NCBI RefSeq assembly: GCF_905397395.1
Contig: NZ_CAJPVH010000048.1
Location: 1 to 41,347 of the forward strand
Reading direction: 5' to 3'
Source of the DNA: Cupriavidus campinensis
Lineage (GTDB): Bacteria > Pseudomonadota > Gammaproteobacteria > Burkholderiales > Burkholderiaceae
Length of the DNA: 41,347 bases
The position numbers were made by a program, and so were the translations under genes. Below the pieces are notes generated by a model. It had not been told where the DNA came from, did no database searches, and saw only the letters and a list, made by a program, of their open reading frames with translations. Below are positions 1 through 9,211 of this stretch, piece by piece; within the stretch, counting starts at the first letter, position 1; each line of letters begins with the position of its first letter.

Positions 1-206
1 GGCTGGGCCGCGTGGCCGGCGCGCTGGAGTTGCTGGCGCCGCAGCGCACGCTGGAGCGAGGCTACGCGGTGCTGCTGGACCAGCGTGGCCGGGCGCTGCG
101 CTCGCCGGCCGAACTGCGCGCCGGCAGCGTGGTGGAGGCGCATCTGGCCGACGGCGTGGCGGATCTGGAGATCGCCGGCGTGCAGGCCAAGCTGGCGGCA
201 TTTTGA
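1..206 (+). CDS. xseA: Exodeoxyribonuclease VII large subunit, C-terminal end (partial)
   Basis: Only the last 68 or so codons are present; the gene enters from the left edge with the reading frame starting at base 3. The tail contains the motif APQRTLERGYAVL followed by a short beta-rich segment (SPAELRAGSVVEAHLADG), which is typical of the XseA C-terminus. XseA together with XseB degrades single-stranded DNA in the cytoplasm. sodB follows 157 bp downstream on the same strand, an order I recall from Ralstonia and Cupriavidus. No terminator is visible between them, but sodB appears to have its own promoter. The identification rests on a short tail, so it is good but not absolute. Confidence 0.85.
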   Translation, partial: LGRVAGALELLAPQRTLERGYAVLLDQRGRALRSPAELRAGSVVEAHLADGVADLEIAGVQAKLAAF

Positions 207-299
207 GTCCTGCCGGGCCGGGATGGGACTGATTCTCAATCGACCCGCCATTGTCTTCCGCGCAAACTAACATGAGTCCAGGGGGCATTCCGCCCGCGT

Positions 300-328
300 T
301 TGCGCGGGTCTGGCAAGTCACCTACAAT
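300..328 (+). promoter_or_regulatory. Predicted sigma70 promoter of sodB
   Basis: A -35-like TTGCGC (300-305) is separated by 17 bp from a -10-like TACAAT (323-328). The sodB start lies 36 bp after the -10. The spacing is ideal and the -10 matches five of six consensus bases. No Fur-like box is evident by eye. Confidence 0.5.
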
Positions 329-363
329 CGGCAACTCCCCACCCCAAACCTAGAGACAGAACA

Positions 364-942
364 ATGGAACACAAGCTCCCCCCGCTCCCGTACGCGCATG
401 ATGCCCTGGCTCCGCACATCTCCAAGGAGACCCTGGAGTTCCATCATGACAAGCACCACCAGACCTACGTCACGAACCTGAACAACCTGATCAAGGGCAC
501 CGAGTTCGAGAACGACACGCTGGAAGCCATCGTGAAGAAGTCGTCGGGCGGCATCTTCAACAACGCTGCCCAGGTGTGGAACCACACGTTCTACTGGGAA
601 TCGATGAAGCCCAACGGCGGTGGCCAGCCGACCGGTGCGCTGGCAGATGCCATCAACGCCAAGTGGGGTTCGTTCGACAAGTTCAAGGAAGAGTTCACCA
701 AGACCGCCGTGGGCACCTTCGGCTCCGGCTGGGCCTGGCTGGTGAAGAAGACCGACGGTTCGCTGGACCTGGTCTCCACCTCCAACGCCGCCACGCCGCT
801 GACCACTGACGCCAAGCCGCTGCTGACCTGCGACGTGTGGGAACACGCCTACTACATCGACTACCGCAATGCCCGTCCGAAGTACGTGGAGGCATTCTGG
901 AACGTGGTGAACTGGGACTTCGCGTCGCAGAACTTCGCCTGA
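364..942 (+). CDS. sodB: Superoxide dismutase, Fe type
   Basis: This 192-residue cytoplasmic enzyme converts superoxide to hydrogen peroxide and oxygen. All four metal ligands of the Fe/Mn superoxide dismutase fold are visible: His27, His74, Asp157 and His161. The last two sit in the family signature DVWEHAYYIDYRN. The N-terminus (LPPLPYAHDALAPHIS) and the length match FeSOD rather than the longer MnSOD, and the AAQVWNHTFYW stretch is typical of the iron form. The gene is monocistronic: a promoter lies at 300-328 and a strong intrinsic terminator follows at 988-1014. The ATG is preceded by a purine-rich stretch (GAGACAGAA). Metal preference cannot be proven from sequence alone. Confidence 0.96.
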   Translation: MEHKLPPLPYAHDALAPHISKETLEFHHDKHHQTYVTNLNNLIKGTEFENDTLEAIVKKSSGGIFNNAAQVWNHTFYWESMKPNGGGQPTGALADAINAKWGSFDKFKEEFTKTAVGTFGSGWAWLVKKTDGSLDLVSTSNAATPLTTDAKPLLTCDVWEHAYYIDYRNARPKYVEAFWNVVNWDFASQNFA

Positions 943-987
943 ATCCAGGTTCCGCAAGCGTGACAAATTCGTCACGAAGGCGGTAGG

Positions 988-1014
988 AAAAGGCCCCGTC
1001 ACGGGGCCTTTTTT
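988..1014 (+). terminator. Intrinsic terminator of sodB
   Basis: A 9-bp perfect stem, AAGGCCCCG (990-998) and CGGGGCCTT (1002-1010), with a TCA loop is followed by a T run ending at 1014. It lies 48 bp after the sodB stop codon. Confidence 0.9.
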
Positions 1015-1127
1015 GCGTCTGCGGCCCCCGCCCGGGAACACCCGTGCGGCAACGCCTGCACATAGTAAATCTCCTACAATAGCGAGAAGAGCGAAGGTGA
1101 CAGGCGGTAGTAATCCCAGGAGGCAAG

Positions 1128-1802
1128 ATGAGTGCGTGGTCGCAATCGACGTTGGCCCAAAGCCCGCGGGACAGCAAGGAGCGCGTGGTCTACGTGGTCG
1201 ATGACGACGAGGCGGTCCGGCTCGCCCTGAGCGGGCTGCTGCGCTCCACCGGCCTGCGCGTGGAGACCTTCGAATCGTCGCAGGAATTCCTGGCCTTTAC
1301 CAAGCATGACGCGCCAAGCTGCCTGATTCTCGATGTCCGGCTGCGCGGCGAAAGCGGCCTCGCCTTCCAGGAGCAGATCGCCAAGAGCGGCGTGCGCATG
1401 CCGATCGTGTTCATGACCGGTTATGGCGATATTGCGATGACGGTGAAGGCCATGAAGGCTGGCGCGGTCGATTTCTTCGCCAAGCCGTTCCGCGACCAGG
1501 ACATGCTGGACGCGGTGGCCAACGCCCTGGCCCGTGACGGCGAGCGGCTGGCCGCCGAGCAGTCGGTGGCGGGCCTGCGCACGGCCTACGAATCGCTGAC
1601 CCCGCGCGAGCGTGAGGTGCTGGTGTTCGTGGTGGCCGGCCTGATGAACAAGCAGATTGCCTATGAGATGGATCTCACGGAAGTCACCGTGAAGATCCAC
1701 CGTGGCCGGGTCATGAAGAAGATGGGCGCGCGCTCGGTGGCCGATCTGGTCCGCAAGGCCGAGGCACTGGGCGTCCAGCCGCAGCCGCACAAGCCGGCCT
1801 GA
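1128..1802 (+). CDS. FixJ-like response regulator (receiver + LuxR-type HTH)
   Basis: This is a 224-residue two-component response regulator. Residues 19-135 form a receiver domain with the acidic pocket D25-D26-D27, the phospho-acceptor Asp69 (ILDVRL), Thr97 and Lys119 (AKPF). Residues 157-215 form a LuxR/FixJ helix-turn-helix (LTPREREVL, then NKQIAYEM and TVKIHRGRVMKKM). It should bind DNA as a dimer after phosphorylation. The start is fixed by a perfect AGGAGG four bases before the ATG. No adjacent gene is a simple histidine kinase. The nearest candidate partner is the very large histidine kinase at 3673-9186, separated by a receiver-only gene and a LysR gene. The regulon is unknown. Confidence 0.93.
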   Translation: MSAWSQSTLAQSPRDSKERVVYVVDDDEAVRLALSGLLRSTGLRVETFESSQEFLAFTKHDAPSCLILDVRLRGESGLAFQEQIAKSGVRMPIVFMTGYGDIAMTVKAMKAGAVDFFAKPFRDQDMLDAVANALARDGERLAAEQSVAGLRTAYESLTPREREVLVFVVAGLMNKQIAYEMDLTEVTVKIHRGRVMKKMGARSVADLVRKAEALGVQPQPHKPA

Positions 1803-1831
1803 GCGGGCGCAACGCTCCAGAATTCGTCGAT

Positions 1832-2257
1832 TTACGATGGCAGGTCCAGCGCCACGCTGAGCCAGTGGGCGATGGCGTCCGGGTCCACCGGCTTGTCGAG
1901 CACGGCCAGCGCGCCGTTTTCGGCCGCGCGGGCCTTGAGGTCTGCCGTGGGGAAGGCGGTGATGAAGATGGTCGGCGGCGCATGGCCGAGCGACAGGATG
2001 CGCTCATGCATCGCCACGCCGGACATGCCGGGCATCATCACGTCGGAGATCAGGCAGGCGGTGACGGCAAGCAGGTCCGATTGCAGGAACTCCTCCGCCG
2101 ATGCGAACAGGCGGGTCTGCCTGCCGAACGAGCGCACCAGGCTCTCCGTCGCGAGGCGGACCGCCTCTTCATCGTCGACAATCGACACAATCTGATCAGA
2201 AGACAAAAGATCGACCTCGACCCTTGGGGATGGAAATGGCACGCGGCAGGCGTGCAC
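1832..2257 (-). CDS. Receiver-only response regulator
   Basis: A single receiver domain with no output domain. From the GTG start at 2257 it is 141 residues; phospho-acceptor Asp72 lies in ISDVMMPGMSG, with Thr100, Lys122 (LDKP) and the acidic pair VDDEE near residue 28. Homology begins only around residue 20. A TTG at 2206, preceded by AGG about 10 bases upstream, would give a better-fitting 124-residue protein, so the true start is uncertain. It converges on the FixJ-like gene, with only 29 bp between the two stops. Such proteins usually relay phosphate or adjust a hybrid kinase; the histidine kinase at 3673-9186 lacks a receiver and could be its partner (inference). Confidence 0.85.
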   Translation of the reverse strand: MHACRVPFPSPRVEVDLLSSDQIVSIVDDEEAVRLATESLVRSFGRQTRLFASAEEFLQSDLLAVTACLISDVMMPGMSGVAMHERILSLGHAPPTIFITAFPTADLKARAAENGALAVLDKPVDPDAIAHWLSVALDLPS

Positions 2258-2322
2258 CTGCGCATGAATGTGTTGACGTTTCCAGCGTAGCGCTCATGCC
2301 TGCGGCGGAGCATTATACAAAC

Positions 2323-2361
2323 GTATTACGCCTCGCCCGATGGCCTCGGGTAATACCCGAG
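2323..2361. promoter_or_regulatory. Palindromes in the divergent control region
   Basis: CTCGGGTA-A-TACCCGAG (2345-2361) is a perfect 8-bp dyad. GTATTAC (2323-2329) and GTAATAC (2350-2356) form a second, 20-bp spaced inverted repeat that overlaps it. A third, wider one pairs ACGTGCCG (2387-2394) with CGGCACGT (2427-2434). They lie between the receiver gene (minus strand) and the LysR gene (plus strand). This could be an operator for the LysR or FixJ-like protein; the assignment is not established. Confidence 0.4.
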
Positions 2362-2509
2362 TATGACGTTGCGCATCCTAGGTAGGACGTGCCGCTACCC
2401 GTCCGCAGAATAGTTTTACGCCCCTCCGGCACGTAACCTTGTGTCATGGCCGGTGCGAGTGCGCAGTGCACCCGCAGACTGCCGGCACGCTTGATAGGGG
2501 GGCCATCAA

Positions 2510-3532
2510 ATGCATCAGACGGTGACATCTCAGTGTGGTTTTCGCGTGGGAACGGCCAATCGCGCCGACGCGCTGTCCAGCTGCTTCGCCACCAGCTACG
2601 CCGGCATCATCGCGTTCATGGCGGTGGCCACGGAGGGCAGCTTTGTCCGCGCCGGCGAGCGGCTGGGCATCGGCCGTTCGGCGGTTTCCCGCAGCGTGCA
2701 GAAACTGGAAGAGCAGCTAAGCACCCGCCTGTTCCTGCGCACCACGCGCACCACGAACCTGACCCGCGAGGGCGAGCGCTTCTTCGAGAACTGCAACCTC
2801 GGCGTGACCCAGATCGTCGGCGCCATGAACGACATGCTCGACCTGCGCAACGGCCCGCCGCGCGGCATGCTGCGTGTCTGCTCCACCGTGGGCTTCGGCC
2901 GCAAGGTGGTGGCGCCGCTGCTGCTCAAGTTCTCCGAGGCCTACCCCGAGATCTCGGTGGATCTGCTGCTCGATGACCGGCCCGCCAACTTCGCTGCCGA
3001 CCAGGTCGACGTGGCGTTCCGCGACGGCTATATCGAGGACTCCAGCATCATCGCCAAGCAGCTGATTCCGATGCAGATGGTGGTCTGCGCGGCGCCGGCC
3101 TATGTCCAGAAGCGCGGCCTGCCGGCCACGCTGGACGAACTCGGCCAGCACGACTGCATCAACCAGCGCTTTACCGGCGGGCGGGTGGCCGAGTGGGAAT
3201 TCAAGGTGGACGGCCAGTTGCGCAAGGTGCTGCCGACCGCCCGGCTGACCTTCAACGATGCCGACCTCGTGCTCCAGGCCGTGCGCGATGGCCGGGGCAT
3301 CGCCCAGATGCCGGCGCACCAGGTGTCCGACTACCTCGCGCGCGGGGAACTGGTCATGGCCCTGCACCAGCATGTGCCGAGCGACCGGGGCCACTACATC
3401 AGCTACCTGTGCCGCCAGCACCTGCCCACGCGCATCCGGGTGTTCGTCGATTTCATGACCGAGCAGATCCGCGCGCTCGACCTGCTCCAGCTGGCCGGAG
3501 GCGACGCCGCCCCGGAGCGGCTGGCGGCCTGA
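2510..3532 (+). CDS. LysR-family transcriptional regulator
   Basis: This 340-residue protein has a LysR winged helix-turn-helix at about residues 32-90 (AVATEGSFVRAGERLGIGRSAV, then KLEEQLSTRLFLRTTR). A co-inducer-binding domain follows, including the segment RGMLRVCSTVGFGRKVVAPLL. The first 30 residues precede the usual LysR start and are unusual. The ATG at 2510 nevertheless has an AGGGGGG stretch 8 to 14 bases upstream, so I keep it. LysR proteins normally act on a divergent neighbour, here the receiver-only gene at 1832-2257, with palindromes in between. The ligand is unknown. No terminator is visible before the next gene, 140 bp downstream. Confidence 0.92.
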   Translation: MHQTVTSQCGFRVGTANRADALSSCFATSYAGIIAFMAVATEGSFVRAGERLGIGRSAVSRSVQKLEEQLSTRLFLRTTRTTNLTREGERFFENCNLGVTQIVGAMNDMLDLRNGPPRGMLRVCSTVGFGRKVVAPLLLKFSEAYPEISVDLLLDDRPANFAADQVDVAFRDGYIEDSSIIAKQLIPMQMVVCAAPAYVQKRGLPATLDELGQHDCINQRFTGGRVAEWEFKVDGQLRKVLPTARLTFNDADLVLQAVRDGRGIAQMPAHQVSDYLARGELVMALHQHVPSDRGHYISYLCRQHLPTRIRVFVDFMTEQIRALDLLQLAGGDAAPERLAA

Positions 3533-3672
3533 CGCAAAATGTGATCGATTGCGCATGCGCCATCACGCCGGGCCCGGCCTCCCCGCTGGCCTGCGCGTTC
3601 CGCTGTACCGGCCAGCGCACACCCCATGGCGTCCGGTTCACCTTGGTATATGCTGACGCAGATCCATAACGT

Positions 3673-6600
3673 TTGTCGGCGCCAATGGGTAACAGACTGC
3701 ACGTCCTGTGGGACGACGGCGAACGCGTGTTCTGTCGAGACCAGCTTCCGGGCGAGGGCGGCGGCCACGCGGTGCTGCTGGCACGCCCGGCGGCGGAACA
3801 CCCTTTGCCCGCCACGCTGGACCGCCTCGCGCACGAGTTCGCGCTCCGGGACGAACTGGACGGCGCCTGGGCGCTGCGCCCGCTGGAGCTGTTGCGCGAC
3901 GGCGGGCGGACCGTGCTGATGCTCGACGATCCGGGCGGCGAGCCGCTCGCGGCGATGCTGGGCACGCCGATGGATGCCGGCACCTTCCTGCGCCACGCCA
4001 CCGGCATCGCCCTGGCGCTCTGCAAGCTGCACCAGCGCGGTCTGGTCCACAAGGACCTCAAGCCCACCCATATCCTCGTGAACTGCGCCGACGGCCAGTC
4101 CCGGCTGACCGGCTTCGGCCTCGCCTCGCGCCTGCCGCGCGAGCGCCAGGCCCCGGAACCGCCCGAGACCATCGCCGGCACGCTGGCCTATATGGCGCCC
4201 GAGCAGACCGGGCGGATGAACCGGTCGATCGACTCGCGCAGCGACCTCTACGCCTTCGGCATCACCCTCTACGAAATGCTGACCGGCGCGCTACCCTTCA
4301 CGGCGACGGACGCCATGGAGTGGGTGCACTGCCATATCGCCCGGATGCCGCCGTCGCCCCGCATGCGGGTGGAGACCGTGCCGGCCGCGCTGTCGCGCAT
4401 CGTCATGAAACTGCTGGCCAAGACCGCCGAGGAGCGCTACCAGACCGCCGCCGGGGTCGAGCACGACCTGCGGCGCTGCCTGGAAGACTGGGAGCGCCAG
4501 CGCCGCATCGAGGACTTTCCGCTCGACGAGCACGGCACGCGCGACCGCCTGATGATCCCCGAGAAGCTGTACGGGCGCGAGCAGGAGGTCGACACCATGC
4601 TCTCGGCCTTCGCCCGCATCATCCGCACCAGCACGCCGGAACTGGTGCTGGTGTCCGGCTACTCGGGCATCGGCAAGTCCTCGGTGGTCAACGAGCTGCA
4701 CCGGGTGCTGGTGCCGCCGCGCGGGTTGTTCGCCTCCGGCAAGTTCGACCAGTACAAGCGCGATATCCCGTACTCGACACTGGTGCAGGCGTTCCAGAGC
4801 CTGGTGCGCACGCTGCTCGGCAAGCCCGACACGGAGCTGGCGCGCTGGCGCGGTGCGCTGCTGGAGGCGCTGGAGCCCAACGCCCGGCTGGTGACGGACC
4901 TGATTCCCGAGCTGAAGCTGATCATCGGCGAGCCGGAACCGGTGCCGGACCTGGAGCCGCAGCAGGCCCAGCAGCGCTTTCTGCTGGTGTTCCGGCGCTT
5001 TATCGGCGTGTTTGCCCAGCCGGAGCACCCGCTGGCGCTGTTCCTCGATGACCTCCAGTGGCTGGACGCCGCCACGCTCGACCTGATCGAGGATGTGCTG
5101 GTCCGTTCCGACCTGCGCCACCTGATGCTGGTGGGCGCCTACCGGGACAACGAGGTCGATGCCACCCATCCGCTGACCGGCAAGCTGCTGGCCATCCGCA
5201 ACGCCGGGGTCAAGATCGATGACATCAAGCTGGCGCCGCTGAGCCGCGCCCACATCGAGCAGCTGTTTGCCGAGTCGCTCCATTGCGAACGGGCGCGCAT
5301 CGCGCCGCTGGCACAGCTGGTGGAGGACAAGACCGCCGGCAACCCGTTCTTCGTGATCCAGTTCCTGCAGGCGCTGGTGGAGGAGGACCTGCTGGCCTTC
5401 GACCACGACGCGCGGCAGTGGACCTGGGACCCCGACCGCATCCACGCCAAGGGCTACACCGACAACGTGGTGGACCTGATGGTCGGCAAGCTGGCCCGCC
5501 TGCCGGCCGAGACCCAGCAGGCGTTGCAGCAGCTGGCCTGCCTCGGCAACGTAGCCGAGATGGCGACCCTGAGCACCGTGCTGGGCGTGCCGGACGCGCA
5601 GGTCCACGCGGCGCTGTGGGAGGCCGTCCGCCAGGAGCTGGTCGAGCGGGCCGATGGCGCCTATGCCTTCGCGCATGACCGGGTCCATGAGGCGGCCTAC
5701 CTGCGGATTCCGGAAGCCTCGCGCGCCGCCGCCCATCTGCGCGTGGGCCGGTTGCTCGCCGCCCAGACGCCGCCGGAGACGCTCGACGAGGCCATCTTCG
5801 AGATCGCCGGCCAGCTCAATCGCGGGGCGGCGCTGATGACCGAGCCGGACGAGCGCGAGCGGCTGGCGGCGCTGAACCTGATGGCCGGGCAGCGCGCCAA
5901 AGCCTCCACGGCCTACGCCTCGGCGCTGGCCTACCTGAGCACGGGGGCGGAGCTGCTGGGCGACGAAGGGTGGGCGCACCGCCACGCGCTGCGCTTTGCG
6001 CTGGAGCAGCACCGGGTGGAATGCGAGTTCCTGACCGGCCAGCTGGATATCGCGGACGCGCGCCTGGGCGCGCTGACCCCGCGCGCCACCACCACAGTCG
6101 AGAAGGGCCGGGTCGCCTGCCTCCAGATGGACATCTGCCTCGTGCTCGACCAGAGTGACCGCGCGGTGGCCGTGTGCCTGGACTACCTGCGGCATGTCGG
6201 CATCGAATGGACGCCTCACCCGGACGACAACGCCGTCCGGCGCGAATACGACGAGATCTGGACCCGCCTCGGCGACCGCCCCATCGAGGCATTGATCGAC
6301 CTGCCGCTGATGGACGACGCGGCGTCCCTCGGCACCGTGGAGGCGCTGAGCAAGCTGTTCGCGCCCGCCCTGCAGACCGATGCCAACCTGGCTTGCCTGA
6401 CCATCTGCAAGGCGGTCAGCCTCAGCATGGAGCGCGGTAATTGCGATGCGTCCTGCGTGCTCTACGCCAATGTCGGCCGGGTGGCCGGGCGGCGATTTGG
6501 CGACTATCAGGCCGGCTTCCGCTTTGGCCAGCTGGGCTGCGAACTGGTGGACCGGCGCGGCCTCACGCGCTTCGAGGCCAAGACCTACCTCTGTTTCTCG

Positions 6601-9186
6601 ATCTTCGTCATGCGCTGGCTGCGGCCGGTGCGCGAGTGCCAGCCGCTGCTGCGCCGCGCGTTCGCGGCGGCGAACCGCATCGGCGACCTGCCGTACGGCG
6701 CCTACGCGGGCAACAGCCGCAACTCGGACATGATCTTTGCCGGCGAGCCGCTGGCCGAGGTGCAGGTGGAGGCCGAGCGCGGGCTGGCCTACGCCGAAAA
6801 GGTGCGCTTCGGGCTGGTGATCGACTTTATCGCCACGCAGCTGGCGCTGGTGCGCATGCTGCGCGGCCTGACGCCGGTCTTCGGCAGGCTGGATGGCGAG
6901 CCATTCGAGGAGGCGCGCGTCGAACAGCATCTGGCGGCCAGCCCGGACCTCGCGCTGGCCGAGTGCTGGTACTGGACCCGCAAGCTCCAGGCGCGCTACC
7001 TGTGTGGTGATTACGTCACCGCCATGGCCGCCGCCGCGCGGGCGCGGGCGCTGCTCTGGACTTCGTCCTCGTTTTTCGAGGAGGCGGAATATCACTGCTA
7101 CGCCGCGCTGGCCCAGGCCGCCGCCTGCGACAGCGCCCCGGCGGACGAGCGCCAGCCCCATCTGGACGCGCTGGCCGCGCATCACCGGCAACTCGCGCAC
7201 TGGGCCGAGCACTGCCCGGAGAACTTCGCGGACCGCGCCATGCTGGTCGGCGCCGAGATCGCCCGTGTGGAAGGCCGTCTGTTGGATGCCGAGCATGGCT
7301 ACGAGCAAACCCTCGACGCGGCGCAGGCGAGCGGCTTCGTCCACATCGAGGCGCTGGCCAACGAACTGGCGTCGCGCTTCTACGCGGCGCGCGGGCTGGG
7401 GAAAATCGCCCGGATCTACCTGCAGGATGCGCGCTACGCTTACCTGCGCTGGGGCGCCGATGGCAAGGTGCGGCATCTGGAGGCCCAGTATCCGTACCTG
7501 CGCACCGAAGACCCCGTGCCCGGCCCGACCACCACCATCGCCACGCCGGTGGAGCACCTCGACCTGGCGACCGTGCTCAAGGTGTCTAAGGCTGCCTCGG
7601 GCGACATCGTGCTGGAGAACCTGATCGACATGATCATGCGCACGGCCATCGAGCAGGCCGGCGCCGAACGCGGCTTGCTGGTGCTGTCGGGCGCGGGGGA
7701 GCACCGGGTGGCGGCGGAAGCCACCACCGGCACGGATGCCACCCAGCTTCAGTTGCGCGACGTGCCGGCCAGCGCGGAGATGCTGCCGGAGTCACTGCTG
7801 TTCCATGTGCTGCGCACCCGGGAAAGCGTGGTGCTGGACGATGCGGCGGCCGATTCGCCGTTCGCCACCGACCCCTATGTGCGCCAGCATCGCGCCCGCT
7901 CGATCCTGTGCCTGCCGCTGATGAACCAGGCGCGGCTGACTGGTGCGCTCTATCTGGAGAACAATCTCACGGCGCGCGCGTTCAGTCCGGCACGGATCGC
8001 GGTGCTGAAGCTGGTGGCCTCGCAGGCCGCCATCTCGCTCGAAAACGCGCGGCTGTACCGCGACGTGGCCGAGCGGGAGGCGAAGATCCGGCGGCTGGTG
8101 GAGGCCAATATCATCGGCATCATTGTCTGGAACGTGGCCGGCGACGTGCTGGAAGCCAACGACGCCTTCCTGCGCATGGTGGGCTACGCGCGCGAGGATC
8201 TGGTCTCCGGCCGGGTGCGCTGGCGCGACCTGACCCCGCCGGAGATGCGCGCGGACAGCGAACGTGCGCTGGCCCAGTGCGAGCAGTCCGGGCACGCCGC
8301 GCCATTCGAGAAGGAGTACATCCGCAAGAATGGCACGCGGGTGCCGGTCATCGTCGGCCTGGCTTCCTTCGGCGCCGGCCGGCAGGAGGGCGTGGCGTTC
8401 GTGCTTGACCTGACCGAGCGCAAGCAGGCCGAAGAGCGCGTGCGCGAGGGCGAGCGGCGCTACCGCGAGGTGCAGACCGAGCTGGCGCACGCCAACCGGG
8501 TGGCGACCATGGGACAGCTGGCGGCGTCGATCGCGCACGAGGTCAACCAGCCGATTGCGGCGACGGTGACCAACGCCCAGGCCGGGCTGCGCTGGCTGGG
8601 CGCGCAGCCGCCCAATGTCAACGAGGTGGGGGAGGCGCTGACCCGCATCGTCAAGGACGCCAACCGGGCGGGCGATGTGCTGGGGCGCATTCGCCAGTTG
8701 ATCAAGAAGTCGCCGCCCCGCAAGGAGCCGGTGGACATGAACGCGGCGATCCGCGAGGTGGTGGAGCTGACCCGTGGCGAAGCCGCCAAGGGCCTTGCCA
8801 CGGTGGAGACGGCGCTGGCGGACGGTCTGCCCCACGTCGAGGGAGATCGTGTCGAACTGCAACAGGTGCTGCTCAACCTGATCATCAACGCGCTGGAGGC
8901 GATGGGGGGCGTCAGCGATGGCGGCCGGCATCTGGTGATCCGCACTGCGTCCGCCGAGGACGGCTGCGTGAACGTGACCGTGTGCGACTCGGGGCCGGGC
9001 TTCGGCGCCGACAGCGCCGAGCGCGTGTTCGCCCCGTTCTACACCACCAAGGACACCGGGCTGGGGATGGGGCTGTCGATCTGCCGCTCGATCATCGACG
9101 GGCACGGCGGCCGGCTCTGGGCCAGCCCCAACACCCCGCGCGGGGCAGTGGTGCAGTTCACGGTGCCCGCGCGGCAGACGGCCTAG
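3673..9186 (+). CDS. Giant kinase-like / AAA ATPase / GAF / PAS / histidine kinase sensor
   Basis: An 1837-residue signalling protein. Residues 1-290 are a Ser/Thr-kinase-like domain (HKD loop at 126-128, then GTLAYMAPEQTGRMNRS). A P-loop ATPase follows, with Walker A GYSGIGKS (329-336) and Walker B FLDDLQWLD (457-465), and then a long helical repeat-like region to about 1290. Next come a GAF domain (about 1305-1460), a PAS domain (about 1470-1590), a HisKA domain with His1622 in IAHEVNQP, and an HATPase domain (CDSGPGFG, TGLGMGLSI). This order matches the family named trifunctional Ser/Thr kinase/ATP-binding protein/sensor histidine kinase. The kinase domain looks degenerate: DFG reads GFG (147-149), KPxN reads KPTH, and no clear N-lobe lysine is seen. 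It starts at TTG 3673 or, perhaps better, ATG 3685; neither has a strong ribosome binding site. No transmembrane segment is apparent, so it is probably cytoplasmic. Confidence 0.95.
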   Translation: MSAPMGNRLHVLWDDGERVFCRDQLPGEGGGHAVLLARPAAEHPLPATLDRLAHEFALRDELDGAWALRPLELLRDGGRTVLMLDDPGGEPLAAMLGTPMDAGTFLRHATGIALALCKLHQRGLVHKDLKPTHILVNCADGQSRLTGFGLASRLPRERQAPEPPETIAGTLAYMAPEQTGRMNRSIDSRSDLYAFGITLYEMLTGALPFTATDAMEWVHCHIARMPPSPRMRVETVPAALSRIVMKLLAKTAEERYQTAAGVEHDLRRCLEDWERQRRIEDFPLDEHGTRDRLMIPEKLYGREQEVDTMLSAFARIIRTSTPELVLVSGYSGIGKSSVVNELHRVLVPPRGLFASGKFDQYKRDIPYSTLVQAFQSLVRTLLGKPDTELARWRGALLEALEPNARLVTDLIPELKLIIGEPEPVPDLEPQQAQQRFLLVFRRFIGVFAQPEHPLALFLDDLQWLDAATLDLIEDVLVRSDLRHLMLVGAYRDNEVDATHPLTGKLLAIRNAGVKIDDIKLAPLSRAHIEQLFAESLHCERARIAPLAQLVEDKTAGNPFFVIQFLQALVEEDLLAFDHDARQWTWDPDRIHAKGYTDNVVDLMVGKLARLPAETQQALQQLACLGNVAEMATLSTVLGVPDAQVHAALWEAVRQELVERADGAYAFAHDRVHEAAYLRIPEASRAAAHLRVGRLLAAQTPPETLDEAIFEIAGQLNRGAALMTEPDERERLAALNLMAGQRAKASTAYASALAYLSTGAELLGDEGWAHRHALRFALEQHRVECEFLTGQLDIADARLGALTPRATTTVEKGRVACLQMDICLVLDQSDRAVAVCLDYLRHVGIEWTPHPDDNAVRREYDEIWTRLGDRPIEALIDLPLMDDAASLGTVEALSKLFAPALQTDANLACLTICKAVSLSMERGNCDASCVLYANVGRVAGRRFGDYQAGFRFGQLGCELVDRRGLTRFEAKTYLCFSIFVMRWLRPVRECQPLLRRAFAAANRIGDLPYGAYAGNSRNSDMIFAGEPLAEVQVEAERGLAYAEKVRFGLVIDFIATQLALVRMLRGLTPVFGRLDGEPFEEARVEQHLAASPDLALAECWYWTRKLQARYLCGDYVTAMAAAARARALLWTSSSFFEEAEYHCYAALAQAAACDSAPADERQPHLDALAAHHRQLAHWAEHCPENFADRAMLVGAEIARVEGRLLDAEHGYEQTLDAAQASGFVHIEALANELASRFYAARGLGKIARIYLQDARYAYLRWGADGKVRHLEAQYPYLRTEDPVPGPTTTIATPVEHLDLATVLKVSKAASGDIVLENLIDMIMRTAIEQAGAERGLLVLSGAGEHRVAAEATTGTDATQLQLRDVPASAEMLPESLLFHVLRTRESVVLDDAAADSPFATDPYVRQHRARSILCLPLMNQARLTGALYLENNLTARAFSPARIAVLKLVASQAAISLENARLYRDVAEREAKIRRLVEANIIGIIVWNVAGDVLEANDAFLRMVGYAREDLVSGRVRWRDLTPPEMRADSERALAQCEQSGHAAPFEKEYIRKNGTRVPVIVGLASFGAGRQEGVAFVLDLTERKQAEERVREGERRYREVQTELAHANRVATMGQLAASIAHEVNQPIAATVTNAQAGLRWLGAQPPNVNEVGEALTRIVKDANRAGDVLGRIRQLIKKSPPRKEPVDMNAAIREVVELTRGEAAKGLATVETALADGLPHVEGDRVELQQVLLNLIINALEAMGGVSDGGRHLVIRTASAEDGCVNVTVCDSGPGFGADSAERVFAPFYTTKDTGLGMGLSICRSIIDGHGGRLWASPNTPRGAVVQFTVPARQTA

Positions 9187-9211
9187 CCGGACTGGCCCGA
9201 GGCAAAAAAGC

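Noticed and set aside
4291..7704. A 1137-codon minus-strand frame inside the giant sensor gene
   Set aside because: Low-complexity antisense shadow of a clear gene; no domain or ribosome site.
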